64,000 nucleotides of DNA from Duganella sp. Leaf126 (GTDB lineage Bacteria > Pseudomonadota > Gammaproteobacteria > Burkholderiales > Burkholderiaceae_D). Position 1 is the stretch's first letter. Each line of letters opens with the position of its first letter. The notes below the pieces were generated by a model, which did not search any database, was not told the origin of the DNA, and was given only the letters and a program-made list of their open reading frames with translations. The stretch is from positions 607,433-671,432 of the forward strand of contig NZ_LMNW01000001.1 of the NCBI RefSeq assembly GCF_001423125.1. The letters are read 5' to 3'. Below, piece after piece: positions 55,724-64,000 of the stretch. The translations under genes were made by a program, and so were the position numbers.

Positions 55724-57973
55724 TCAGAACTCCTTGCGTGCGGTGAGACCGACATAACGCCGGTCGTCGCGCGGTACGGCGCGGTTGACATAGCCGGTGG
55801 ATGTGACCAGGTTGGTGGCGTACGACTTGTTGGCCAGGTTCTTGCCCACCAGCGCAATGCGCCAGCCGGCGACCGGCGACGACAGGGCAATGCCGGCGTT
55901 GACGATGCCGTAAGCGGCCCCGATCGCATCGGGCGACTGGAACAGGTCGAACTGGGTGCTCGACTGGTACGACACATCGGCCGAGAAATCGGCGATCCAG
56001 CCGTTGCGCAGCGCCAGCGCGTAATTGGCGCGCGTATAGGCTTTCCATTTCGGCGAGAACGGCAGCGGCTGGCCATCGAGATTGCACGAGGCGGCCGCCG
56101 CCGGCGGGCAGTTGAAGCTGTCGATCCTGGCGTCGGTGTAGGCCAGCGCGCCCGAGAGCGTAAAAGCGCGCGTGGGGCGGGCGGTCACGTCGAGTTCCGC
56201 GCCCCGCGTCGAGACCTTGCCGGCGTTGATCAGGCGCGTGATCACGGTGCCGCCCACGGTGTCGTAGAAATTGGCCTGGTAATTGTCGTACCGCGTGTGG
56301 AACACGGCCAGGTTGGCGGTCAGGCGGCGCTCGAACGCACTCGCTTTCAGGCCCAGCTCGAACGCGTCGGACGTTTCCGGTTTCAGGGCCAGCGTGTCGC
56401 GCGCCAGCATGTTGAAGAACACATTGTAGGCCGGCCCCTTGTAGCCGCGCGAATAGGTGGCGTAGCTGCTGACGCCGGGCGTGACATCGTATTGCAGGCC
56501 GAGGCGGCCGGAGTGGCCGTCATCGCTGGTGGCGCCGCTGTTCTGCACGCCCGGTTGCACGCCGGGGAAGGCCGAGGCGGACGTCGAGGTGCGCACGTGG
56601 TCGTACGACAGCTCGTCACGGGTGGCGCGCGCACCGAGGATCGCGCGCCAGCCGGCACCGAGATGGATCGTGCTTTCGCCGAACAGCGCATAGCTGTCGT
56701 TCGTGACGCCATAGTCGGCGCGGCCGGTGTTGAACACATTGGCCGCGCTGCCGCCGGCACTGGCGGTGCTGGTGACGAGCCGCTGGTAAGTCTCGCGGTC
56801 CCTGCCGTGCAGGTAGTAGGCGCCCACCACGTAATCGACCACGCCGTCCCTGGGCGAGGCCAGGCGCACTTCCTGCGAGACCTGGCGAAAGTCCACGGTG
56901 CCGATGTCGCGCGTGGCCGGATAGGCTGACGTGATGCGCGCCGCGTCGGCGGCATTGCCGATCGCCGAGGTGCTGGTGTACTGGGTATTGTCCCAGTCGC
57001 GCACCGCCGTGATTGCGGTCAGCGTGTGGCCGCCCAGGCGCCAGTCCACCTGCGCCGACACGCCGCGGTTGGTGTCGCCGATGTCGCTCGGGATGTCGGT
57101 GACGACTTCGCGGTTTTCCGGGCCGGCCACCACCGGTGCGATCGCCGCCGAGAACGCGGCGCTGGTGGACTTGTACGCGGTCAGGCTGGGCGAGGCGTTC
57201 GAGCGCAGGTAGTCGGCAATCAGCACGATATCGACATCCTGGTGCGGGCTGATATCGACACGGGCGCGCGCGCCCTTGCGTTCGTAGCCATTGAGCTTGC
57301 CGCCGCCGGCATGGCGGTTATCGACATTGCCGTCGTAGTCGGCATACAGGGCGGTAAGCGCAGCGCGTACCACGCCCGGTACCAGCGCGCCCGACACGCC
57401 GGCGCGCACGCGCTTCTCGTTACCCTGGTACCACGACGTATCGACGTAGCCGCCGGGCAGCTCGCCCGGCTTGCGGCCGATCACGTTCAACACGCCCGAT
57501 GACGCGTTCTTGCCGAACAGCGTGCCTTGCGGGCCGCGCAGGATTTCGATGCGGTCGATGTCGAGCAGGTCGAGCGTGGCCTGGCCCGGACGCGCATACA
57601 CCACGCCGTCGACCACGGTGGAGACGGTGGGTTCCACGCCGGGCGAGGTCGAGATGGTGCCGATGCCGCGCACGAAGATGGTGGAATCCTTGTTGCCGCC
57701 CTGCTGGCGGAACGTAGTGCTCGGCACTTCCTGGACGATGGTGTCGATGCTGTTGCGGTTGGCCTGCGCCAGCTGTTCGCCATCGATCACCGACACCGCC
57801 ACCGGCACCGACTGCAGCGACGCGCTGCGGCGCGTGGCAGTCACCGTCACCGCCGGAATCGCCGCGCTCTCGCTGCGCTCGGCGATCGGTGCGGCGTCGT
57901 CCGCCGCCCAGGCGCCGGCCACCCACAGGGCGCCCGTCGCCAGCACGCCGATCTGTTTAGTCTTGTTCTGCAT
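55724..57973 (-). CDS. TonB-dependent outer-membrane receptor
   Basis: A 749-residue TonB-dependent transporter: signal peptide (TGALWVAGAWA), plug domain (VTVTATRRSASLQSVPVAVSVI, IFVRGIGT, IEILRGPQGTLFGKNASSGVLNVI), then a 22-strand barrel ending in the aromatic KEF. It imports a bulky or scarce compound with energy from ExbBD-TonB. First gene of the receptor-monooxygenase-hydrolase operon. The ligand is unknown; the SsuA-like divergent gene hints at a sulfonate. AAGGA precedes ATG 57973. Confidence 0.93.
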   Translation of the reverse strand: MQNKTKQIGVLATGALWVAGAWAADDAAPIAERSESAAIPAVTVTATRRSASLQSVPVAVSVIDGEQLAQANRNSIDTIVQEVPSTTFRQQGGNKDSTIFVRGIGTISTSPGVEPTVSTVVDGVVYARPGQATLDLLDIDRIEILRGPQGTLFGKNASSGVLNVIGRKPGELPGGYVDTSWYQGNEKRVRAGVSGALVPGVVRAALTALYADYDGNVDNRHAGGGKLNGYERKGARARVDISPHQDVDIVLIADYLRSNASPSLTAYKSTSAAFSAAIAPVVAGPENREVVTDIPSDIGDTNRGVSAQVDWRLGGHTLTAITAVRDWDNTQYTSTSAIGNAADAARITSAYPATRDIGTVDFRQVSQEVRLASPRDGVVDYVVGAYYLHGRDRETYQRLVTSTASAGGSAANVFNTGRADYGVTNDSYALFGESTIHLGAGWRAILGARATRDELSYDHVRTSTSASAFPGVQPGVQNSGATSDDGHSGRLGLQYDVTPGVSSYATYSRGYKGPAYNVFFNMLARDTLALKPETSDAFELGLKASAFERRLTANLAVFHTRYDNYQANFYDTVGGTVITRLINAGKVSTRGAELDVTARPTRAFTLSGALAYTDARIDSFNCPPAAAASCNLDGQPLPFSPKWKAYTRANYALALRNGWIADFSADVSYQSSTQFDLFQSPDAIGAAYGIVNAGIALSSPVAGWRIALVGKNLANKSYATNLVTSTGYVNRAVPRDDRRYVGLTARKEF

Positions 57974-58019
57974 TACCACGTCCTTGATTGAGAAGCACAC
58001 CTTGCGCGATATGCGGAAA

Positions 58020-58035
58020 ACCGATTTGCATCGGT
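58020..58035. promoter_or_regulatory. Inverted repeat in the divergent TonB-receptor/binding-protein promoter
   Basis: ACCGAT and ATCGGT (6 bp each) lie around TTGC in the 246-bp intergenic region. An AT-rich tract follows (58090-58150). It is a candidate operator for joint control of the divergent genes. The region holds no gene. Confidence 0.4.
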
Positions 58036-58219
58036 GAAGAACCGGCTTAGCCAGCGCGCCCGCGCTTGCTACACTTGCGCCGTCACCGGGTCCTTTTTTA
58101 GTGTCACGGCCGGCAGTTTTGAAGTCAAAGAATTAAAAAACTCAAGGTTATGTTTTTTCGGAATATGCGCGGACCAGGTACCGCGCACGGCTAAGGCGCG
58201 ACAGCGCATGAGGAACGAG

Positions 58220-59167
58220 ATGAAGCAATGGATGGCGGCAGCCGTCGCAGCGGGCGCAGTCGCGCTGCCACTGTTGGCGCAGGGCGCCGACATCACGATC
58301 GGCTTTCAGAAGGGCAGCGGCCTGCTCAGCATGATCAAGGCGCAGGGCGCGATGGAGAAAGCGCTGGCCGGGCACCGCGTCAAATGGATCGAGTTCCCGG
58401 CCGGGCCGCAGATGCTCGAAGCGCTCAATGCCGGCAGCATCGATTTCGGCAGCACCGGCGCACCGCCGCCCGTGTTTGCGCAGGCGGGCGGGGTCGATCT
58501 GCTGTACGTGGGCGCCGAGCCGGCGCCGGTGGCCAGCGAGGCGATTTTCGTGCCCAGGGATTCGCCGCTGCACAGCGTGGCCGCGCTCAAGGGCAAGCGG
58601 GTGGCATTCCAGAAGGGTTCCGGTTCGCACTTCCTGCTGGCTTCGGCATTGGACAAGGCGGGGCTGAAGATGGCCGACATCGTGCCGGTGTACCTGTCGC
58701 CGTCCGATGCCCGCGCCGCCTTCGTCTCCGGCAGCATCGACGCCTGGGTGGTGTGGGATCCGTATTTCGCTGCTGCGCAAAAGGCTTACCAGGTGCGGGT
58801 GCTGGCCGACTACACCGGCCTGCCGCTGGCCAACGGCTACTATCTGGCCTCGCGCCGCTTCGTGCAGCAGTCGCCGCAGCTGGTCAGCACCGTGCTGGAA
58901 CAGGTCGCGGCCGCAGGCAAGTGGGCCAATGCCCATCCGCAGCAGACCGGCGCCAGCCTGACGCAGCTGACCGGGCTGCCGGCCGATATCGTGACCACCT
59001 GGCTGGCGCGTTCGCGTTTCGGCGCCACCCCGCTCACGCCGGCCATCGTGGCCAGCCAGCAGCACGTGGCCGATGTGTTCTACCAGCAAAAGCTGATCCC
59101 GAAACCGGTCGATATCGCCAGCCGCGTGTGGGCCTGGCAACCGAGGTCTGGCGTGCGGCCCGATTGA
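58220..59167 (+). CDS. Aliphatic-sulfonate-type ABC substrate-binding protein (SsuA-like)
   Basis: A 315-residue periplasmic binding protein: signal peptide (AAAVAAGAVALPLLAQGA), then the SsuA/NMT1 fold with ITIGFQKGSGLLSMIKAQGAMEKAL, WIEFPAGPQMLEALNAGSIDFGSTGAPPPVFAQAGG and VSGSIDAWVVWDPYFAAAQ. Family members bind alkanesulfonates, taurine or nitrate-like ligands. No ABC permease or ATPase gene accompanies it here. It is divergent from the TonB receptor operon. AGGA 6 bp before ATG 58220 decides the start over 58208. Confidence 0.9.
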   Translation: MKQWMAAAVAAGAVALPLLAQGADITIGFQKGSGLLSMIKAQGAMEKALAGHRVKWIEFPAGPQMLEALNAGSIDFGSTGAPPPVFAQAGGVDLLYVGAEPAPVASEAIFVPRDSPLHSVAALKGKRVAFQKGSGSHFLLASALDKAGLKMADIVPVYLSPSDARAAFVSGSIDAWVVWDPYFAAAQKAYQVRVLADYTGLPLANGYYLASRRFVQQSPQLVSTVLEQVAAAGKWANAHPQQTGASLTQLTGLPADIVTTWLARSRFGATPLTPAIVASQQHVADVFYQQKLIPKPVDIASRVWAWQPRSGVRPD

Positions 59168-59250
59168 TGTAGCCGAAACTCCCTGCCGGGTTCGATGCTA
59201 CGCTGGTCCGTGCCGCCGGCTGCGCGGCATGCCAGCGCGAGGTCGACTCC

Positions 59251-59745
59251 ATGCCACAGACCGTCTACATCGACACGTCGGTAATCCGCTACCTGACCGC
59301 CCCCCTGAGCTCCGATGCGGTCGTTCGCGGTTGCCAGGAACTCACCCGCCAGTGGTGGAACACGCGCTGCGTGCGCGAGATGACCTATATTTCCGATGCC
59401 GTGCTGGCGGAAATCAAGGCCGGCGACCCCACGCTGATCGGCGCGCGCATGGACATCGCCGAGCAGCTGATCTACTTTCCTCCCCATCCAGAAGTACAAA
59501 TCTTCGCTGAACTTTTGATACTGGGCGGCGGTCTAAACGCCAAAGCCAGAATCCCGGCGCAACATATCGCCTGCGCGGCGCTCCAGGAGCTCGACGTCCT
59601 CGTGTCGTGGAACTGCACCGACATCGCCAATGCTCAAAACTGTGCGGTACTCCGCAAGCTGATGATGCTGAAGGATCTCGAGCTGCCGGAGCTGGTCACA
59701 CCGTTCGCGCTGATGGAGAACAGTTATGAAGATCTACAATATTGA
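59251..59745 (+). CDS. PIN-domain protein (VapC-like toxin, one acidic residue missing)
   Basis: A 164-residue PIN protein. Catalytic Asp8 (YIDTSVIRYL) and an acidic residue in VLAEIKAGD are present, and WNCTDIANAQN matches the C-terminal motif of this PIN subfamily (TWNCxxIAN). The third acidic residue, normally Asp two or three positions before LHxA, appears as Pro in RIPAQHIACA, so RNase activity is doubtful. It overlaps the next gene by 20 bp. The toxin label is by family only. Confidence 0.75.
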   Translation: MPQTVYIDTSVIRYLTAPLSSDAVVRGCQELTRQWWNTRCVREMTYISDAVLAEIKAGDPTLIGARMDIAEQLIYFPPHPEVQIFAELLILGGGLNAKARIPAQHIACAALQELDVLVSWNCTDIANAQNCAVLRKLMMLKDLELPELVTPFALMENSYEDLQY

Positions 59746-60031
59746 GATGCCGCCCGACCTGACCTTTCCCGCCCTCGACAGCGACACCAAGGCTGAAATC
59801 GACGCCTTACACGCCGCCATGCTGCGCGACCAGGCCGAGGCCGAGGCGCTGGTCGAGCGACGGCGCGCCGAAGGCTATGTGATTCCGACCCACGAGGAAA
59901 TGCTCGGCCGCATGCGCTGGGACACGCGGCCGCTGCGCCAGCCGGCGATCAACGTGGCGGCGCTGCGCGAACTGCCGCCGCGCATGCGCGCCATCTTTGC
60001 CTACCTGTACCGCCACAACATCACGTACTGA
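59726..60031 (+). CDS. Unknown 101-residue protein coupled to the PIN gene
   Basis: An acidic N-terminal helix (SDTKAEIDALHAAMLRDQAEAEALVERRRAEGYVIPTHEEML) followed by a basic C-terminal part (LPPRMRAIFAYLYRHN). GGAG 7 bp before the ATG lies inside the PIN gene, so translation is probably coupled. I do not recognise it; its position suggests an antitoxin or partner of the PIN protein, although antitoxins usually come first. Confidence 0.65.
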   Translation: MKIYNIEMPPDLTFPALDSDTKAEIDALHAAMLRDQAEAEALVERRRAEGYVIPTHEEMLGRMRWDTRPLRQPAINVAALRELPPRMRAIFAYLYRHNITY

Positions 60032-60062
60032 GCGCTCATGGAGCGCTCATCGAGTGCGCATC
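60030..60062. repeat. Three 11-bp tandem units just after a stop codon
   Basis: GAGCGCTCATG (60030-60040), GAGCGCTCATC and GAGTGCGCATC follow head to tail. The first unit includes the last bases of the TGA of the 101-residue gene; the DUF971 stop is 6 bp beyond the array. Confidence 0.85.
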
Positions 60063-60067
60063 GGGGG

Positions 60068-60505
60068 TTACTTGCAACCGCAGCTGCCGCTGCCGCAGCC
60101 ACCCTGTTTGCTGCCGGACGGACCGGTCAGCGAGATGCCGCTTTCGCGGCCGCTGTCACCGTCAAAACCGGACGCGTGCAGGCGGTCCATATAGGTCGCC
60201 CACAGCGCATCTTTCTCGTTGCCCAGCTTGTACAGATAGTCCCAGGTGAAGATGCCGGTGTTGTGGCCGTCCGAAAAGGTCGGCTGCACCGCGTAGTTGC
60301 CGACCGGCTCGATGCCGGCGATGCCGACCTCGCGCTTGCCGGTTTGCAGTACTTCCTGGCCCGGACCGTGGCCCATCACTTCGGCCGAGGGCGAATACAC
60401 GCGCAGCAGCTCGAACGGAATCGAAAACCTGGCGCCGTCGTCGAAAGCGATGTCGAGCACTTTCGACAGGTTGTGGAGGGTCAGTTCGGTAGGGATCTTG
60501 CTCAT
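60068..60505 (-). CDS. DUF971 protein with Cys-rich tail
   Basis: A 145-residue protein with a DUF971 (GBBH-like N-terminal) fold: LTLHNLSKVLDIAFDDGARFSIPFELLRVYSPSAE, YAVQPTFSDGHNTGIFTWDYLYKLG. Family members are associated with Fe-S metabolism. The C-terminus is GGCGSGSCGCK, a compact Cys cluster able to bind metal. It overlaps the HIT gene by 4 bp. Confidence 0.88.
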   Translation of the reverse strand: MSKIPTELTLHNLSKVLDIAFDDGARFSIPFELLRVYSPSAEVMGHGPGQEVLQTGKREVGIAGIEPVGNYAVQPTFSDGHNTGIFTWDYLYKLGNEKDALWATYMDRLHASGFDGDSGRESGISLTGPSGSKQGGCGSGSCGCK

Positions 60506-60966
60506 GATAAGTCTTTCAATCGTTCGATGATGGCGCCGTGCAGGGCCGGCAGCAAGGCGCGCCGCGCGGCCAGCGCCTCGGGGGCCGACGCGCGCTGCGC
60601 GCTGGCCCAGGTCGGGTTGGGAAAATGCGCATCGTCCAGGTAGCGCGGAATCACGTGCCAGTGCACGTGCGGCGTCATGTTGCCGAAGCTGGCCAGGTTG
60701 ATTTTTTCGGGCGCCATGACGGCGCGCTGGGCTGCCTCCACCGCCCACACGGCCGCCATCACGCGCGTGCGCTCGGCCGGCGCCAGGTCCGTCATTTCCT
60801 TGACGTGGGCTTGCCACACCACGCGGGTAAAGCCCGGGTACTCGGGTTCGTCCACCGCCACCACCGCCAGCTGGTGGTCGGCCCAGATCAGCGCGGCGCC
60901 CGGCGCCTGCAGCAGCGTGCACAGGTCGCAGTGGGCGCTAGTGCTCGTACTCATGCGCGTACTCAT
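60502..60966 (-). CDS. HIT-family nucleotide hydrolase/transferase
   Basis: A 154-residue histidine-triad protein with the active-site motif [13 protein letters not shown] near the N-terminus resembles the zinc-binding subgroup. Substrates of the family are nucleotide conjugates; the precise one is unknown. Start 60966 overlaps the upstream oxidoreductase stop as ATGA; a second ATG (60954) arises from a 12-bp duplication giving MSTRMSTS. Confidence 0.88.
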   Translation of the reverse strand: MSTRMSTSTSAHCDLCTLLQAPGAALIWADHQLAVVAVDEPEYPGFTRVVWQAHVKEMTDLAPAERTRVMAAVWAVEAAQRAVMAPEKINLASFGNMTPHVHWHVIPRYLDDAHFPNPTWASAQRASAPEALAARRALLPALHGAIIERLKDLS

Positions 60967-60969
60967 ACC
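60946..60969. repeat. 12-bp duplication at the oxidoreductase/HIT junction
   Basis: CGTACTCATGCG (60946-60957) and CGTACTCATACC (60958-60969) are adjacent. Each copy carries a CAT, so the HIT gene has two in-frame ATGs, the outer overlapping the previous stop. Confidence 0.75.
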
Positions 60970-63900
60970 AGCACCCGTTCGATGCCGCCGTCGTTGGCGC
61001 GGCGGACGTAGTCGGGCAGCCAGTTCTCGCCCAGCAGGTGCTTGGCGATCTCGACCACGATGTAGTCGGCCGTGGTGCCGGCGTCCTCGTTGTAGCGCGA
61101 CACGCCGCCCAGGCAGGACGGGCAGCTGGTGAGGATCTTGACGTCGCCGCTGAACCCGTCGGCGCGCAGCTTCTCGGCGCCCTTGACCATTTCCTCTTCC
61201 TTGCGGAAGCGCACTTGCGTGGAAATGTCGGGGCGCGAGACTTGCAGCGTGCCCGAGTCGCCGCAGCAGCGGTCGTTCTTCTCGATCTTGACGTTATCGA
61301 CCGTGGTGATCAGCGCATTGATGGTCTTGCCCGACTCCTGCAGCTTCATCGGGTTGTGGCACGGCTCGTGGTACATATAGCGGGTGCCGTTGACGCCTTC
61401 GAGCTTGACCTGTTTCTCCAGCAGGTATTCGTGGATGTCCATGATGCGGCAGCCGGGGAAGATCTTGTCGAACTCGTAGGTGGCCAGCTGGTCGTAGCAG
61501 GTGCCGCACGAGACCAGCACGGTCTTGATGTCGAGGTAATTGAGCGTGTTGGCCATGCGGTGGAACAGCACGCGGTTATCGGTCATCATCTTCTCGGCCT
61601 TGTCGTACTCGCCGTTGCCGCGTTGCGGGTAACCGCAGCACAGGTAGCCGGGCGGCAGCACGGTCTGCACCCCCACTTCCCACAGCATCGCCTGCGTGGC
61701 CAGCCCCACCTGCGAGAACAGGCGCTCGGACCCGCAGCCGGGGAAGTAGAACACCGCTTCCGTGTCGGCATTGGTGGTCCTGGGGTTGCGGATGATCGGG
61801 ATGACCTTGTCGTCCTCGATGTCGAGCAGCGCGCGGGCCGATTTTTTCGGCAGGTTGCCCGGCATTTTCTTGTTGATGAAGTGGATCACCTGCTCGCGCA
61901 CCTTGGGCTTGCCGACGGTCGGCGGCGGCGCCTTGGTCTGCTTTTTGGCGAACTTTTTGAGCACGTCGTGGCCGAGCCGCTGGGCCTTGAAACCCCAGTT
62001 CGACATCACCTGGCGCGTGGCGTTGATGGTGGTCGGATCGCTGGCGTTGAGGAAGAACATGGTGGCGGCCAGGGCCGGCTTGAAGCTCTTCTTCTCCATC
62101 TTGCGCAGCAGGTTGCGCATGTTCATCGAGACGTCGCCGAAGTCGATATTGACCGGGCATGGCGTCACGCACTTGTGGCACACGGTGCAGTGATCGGCCA
62201 CGTCCTCGAACTCTTCCCAGTGGCGGATCGAGATGCCGCGCCGGGTCTGCTCCTCGTACAGGAACGCTTCGATCAGCGACGACGTGGCCAGGATCTTGTC
62301 GCGCGGCGAGTACAGCAGGTTGGCGCGCGGCACGTGGGTCGAGCACACCGGTTTGCACTTGCCGCAGCGCAGGCAGTCCTTGACGCTGTTGGCAATCGCG
62401 CCGATATCGCTTTGCTGCATGATCAGCGACTCGTGGCCCATCAGGCCGAACGACGGGGTGTAGGCATTGGACAGGTCCGCTTCCATGCCGGGCAGGTTCA
62501 GCAGCTTGCCCTTGTTGAAGCGCCCTTCCGGATCGACGCGCAGCTTGTAGGCGCGGAACGGGCCGATCTCGTCCTCGTTCAGGAATTCGAGCTTGGTGAT
62601 GCCGATGCCGTGCTCGCCCGAGATCACGCCGTTGAGCGAGCGCGCCAGCACCATGATGCGCGCGACCGCCTGGTGCGCCAGCTGCAGCATCTCGTAGTGG
62701 TCGGAGTTGACCGGCAAGTTGGTGTGGACGTTGCCGTCGCCGGCGTGCATGTGCAGCGCCACGAACACGCGCCCGCGCAGCACGCGCTGGTGGATGGCGC
62801 TGGCTTCATCGAGGATCAGCTTGTAGGCCGCGCCGTTGAAGATCTGGCGCAGCTGGGCGCGGATTTCCTGCTTCCAGGTCACGCGCACCGTGCGGTCTTG
62901 CACGATGTCGAACAGGGTGGCATCGGGTTGCGCTGCCAGGCGCTGTTCGAACACGGGCAGCAGGCGCTCCATGCCATGCGCGGCCAGCGCGGCGGTGATG
63001 CCGGCCAGCGGCAGGTCCAGGTTGCTCAGCAGATAGGTCCAGCGCGCGTGCACCTGCGCCAGCAGCGCCTGCGCCTGCTGCTGGCGGTCGCCCAGCATCT
63101 CGGCGTCGCCCACGGCATCGTCGGCGTCGTCGCTCTTGCCGATCGGCAGGTTGCCAGAGGCGAAGAAGGTGTGCAGGGCATCGACCAGCTGCAGCTTGTT
63201 CTTGATCGACAGCTCGATATTGATGCGCTCGATGCCGTCCGTGTACTCGCCCATGCGGTTGAGCGGAATGACCACGTCTTCATTGATCTTGAAGGCGTTC
63301 GTGTGCTTGGCGATGGCAGCCGTGCGCGCGCGGTCGAGCCAGAATTTCTTGCGCGCCTCGGGGCTGACCGCGACAAAGCCCTCGCCGACGCGGGTATTGG
63401 CCAGGCGCACCACTTCCGAGGCGGCAAGCGCCACCGCGTGTTCATCGTCGCCGACGATGTCGCCGAACAGCGCCATTTTCGGCAGCACGCCGCGCTTGGA
63501 CTTGGTGGCATAGCCGACCGCGCGCAGGTAGCGCTCGTCCAGGTGCTCGAGGCCGGCCAGGCGCAGCGTGGCGAACTGTTCGCCGGTGGCCGGCAGGCCG
63601 TCGAGGTAATCCTTGATTTCGACGATGGATGGGATCGCATCGCGGGCCTGGCCGAAGAATTCGAGGCACACGGTGCGCGCGAATTTTGGCATTTTATGCA
63701 GGATCCAGCGGCCCGACGTGATCAGGCCGTCCGTGCCCTCCTTCTGGATGCCGGGCAGGCCGGACAGGAACTTGTCGGTGACGTCCTTGCCCAGGCCTTC
63801 CTTGCGGAACTTGCGGCCTTCGATTTCCAGGATCTCGGTCTTGAACGGCGCGCCCTTGGCTTCGCCCAGGCGGTTCGGATGGGTCCAGTCGAGCTGGAAG

Positions 63901-64000
63901 CGCGCCAGCGGCGTGTCGTGGATTTTCGACAGGTTGTGATCGAGCCGCGTGACCTCGAGCCAGTCGCCGTTCGGATCGACCATGCGCCACGAGGCCAGGT
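60963..64000 (-). CDS. Large FAD/Fe-S oxidoreductase (YdiJ/DUF3683-like), C-terminal part; 5' end outside window
   Basis: More than 1,010 residues are visible. In order they show a DUF3683-like region, the C-terminal part of a FAD-binding PCMH/FAD-oxidase C domain ([32 protein letters not shown]), two [4Fe-4S] motifs ([11 protein letters not shown] and [14 protein letters not shown]), and two CCG domains ([31 protein letters not shown]). It is of the glycolate/lactate/hydroxyglutarate dehydrogenase type, passing electrons through Fe-S clusters to the respiratory chain; the substrate is uncertain. It is followed by HIT and DUF971 genes with 4-bp overlaps. Confidence 0.93.
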   Translation of the reverse strand, partial: LASWRMVDPNGDWLEVTRLDHNLSKIHDTPLARFQLDWTHPNRLGEAKGAPFKTEILEIEGRKFRKEGLGKDVTDKFLSGLPGIQKEGTDGLITSGRWILHKMPKFARTVCLEFFGQARDAIPSIVEIKDYLDGLPATGEQFATLRLAGLEHLDERYLRAVGYATKSKRGVLPKMALFGDIVGDDEHAVALAASEVVRLANTRVGEGFVAVSPEARKKFWLDRARTAAIAKHTNAFKINEDVVIPLNRMGEYTDGIERINIELSIKNKLQLVDALHTFFASGNLPIGKSDDADDAVGDAEMLGDRQQQAQALLAQVHARWTYLLSNLDLPLAGITAALAAHGMERLLPVFEQRLAAQPDATLFDIVQDRTVRVTWKQEIRAQLRQIFNGAAYKLILDEASAIHQRVLRGRVFVALHMHAGDGNVHTNLPVNSDHYEMLQLAHQAVARIMVLARSLNGVISGEHGIGITKLEFLNEDEIGPFRAYKLRVDPEGRFNKGKLLNLPGMEADLSNAYTPSFGLMGHESLIMQQSDIGAIANSVKDCLRCGKCKPVCSTHVPRANLLYSPRDKILATSSLIEAFLYEEQTRRGISIRHWEEFEDVADHCTVCHKCVTPCPVNIDFGDVSMNMRNLLRKMEKKSFKPALAATMFFLNASDPTTINATRQVMSNWGFKAQRLGHDVLKKFAKKQTKAPPPTVGKPKVREQVIHFINKKMPGNLPKKSARALLDIEDDKVIPIIRNPRTTNADTEAVFYFPGCGSERLFSQVGLATQAMLWEVGVQTVLPPGYLCCGYPQRGNGEYDKAEKMMTDNRVLFHRMANTLNYLDIKTVLVSCGTCYDQLATYEFDKIFPGCRIMDIHEYLLEKQVKLEGVNGTRYMYHEPCHNPMKLQESGKTINALITTVDNVKIEKNDRCCGDSGTLQVSRPDISTQVRFRKEEEMVKGAEKLRADGFSGDVKILTSCPSCLGGVSRYNEDAGTTADYIVVEIAKHLLGENWLPDYVRRANDGGIERVLV

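Overview
The window is a GC-rich chromosomal segment that is almost fully coding. It reads as a betaproteobacterium, most likely of the Oxalobacteraceae (Massilia/Duganella/Telluria group). This rests on protein character and gene order: leuS-lptE-holA-proA-hemJ, bamE facing fur, fmdB-DUF502-aspS-nudB, and ubiE-Tim44-ubiJ-ubiB. No rRNA, insertion sequence, prophage or CRISPR array was found. One tRNA is present, tRNA-Gly(CCC).

Layout. 1-9 kb: the end of a carotenoid locus (crtB, crtZ), a DUF2141 protein, an MFS carrier, a membrane protein followed by a 24-codon membrane peptide, a small antitoxin-like protein, tRNA-Gly, an exported GH26 glycosidase, an M28 peptidase, and a CsgG/DUF4810/DUF799 lipoprotein operon. 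9-15 kb: a signalling operon of an HDOD-GAF-histidine kinase, a receiver-PAS-GGDEF-EAL regulator and a 13-repeat Sel1 protein. 15-24 kb: Bcr/CflA efflux pump, rlmL, hemJ, proA, holA, lptE, leuS. 24.2-25.5 kb: a Fic protein in less GC-rich DNA with palindromes behind it, the best candidate for acquired DNA. 25.6-33 kb: SDR, VOC protein, map, then bamE-dapB-exbB-exbD-barstar facing fur, hrcA and a HAD phosphatase. 33.3-34.6 kb: two related repeat lipoproteins. 34.8-41.8 kb: a beta-oxidation block (crotonase, thiolase, FadN-type fusion, acyl-CoA dehydrogenase) headed by a TetR regulator. 41.9-52.8 kb: hslR, clsB, EEP protein, nudB, aspS, DUF502, FmdB, a TPMT-like methyltransferase and the ubiquinone genes ubiB, ubiJ, ubiE. 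53-59.2 kb: a tight operon of TonB-dependent receptor, flavin monooxygenase and exported alpha/beta hydrolase, facing a divergent SsuA-like binding protein. 59.2-64 kb: a PIN-domain gene pair, DUF971, HIT, and a very large FAD/Fe-S oxidoreductase that runs off the end.

Two things stand out beyond routine annotation. The first is the TonB receptor/monooxygenase/hydrolase/binding-protein module, which looks like a dedicated uptake and breakdown pathway for an unknown, possibly sulfonate-like, compound. The second is a recurring pattern of short tandem duplications with units of about 9-15 bp at gene ends and gene junctions (near 1.0, 9.0, 19.7, 26.3, 33.9, 46.8, 52.9, 60.0 and 60.95 kb). Several are exactly 11 bp per unit, and two independent arrays share the core TAAGC; one of these places stop codons in all three frames.

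All calls come from reading motifs, lengths, start sites and gene order. No database search was run.
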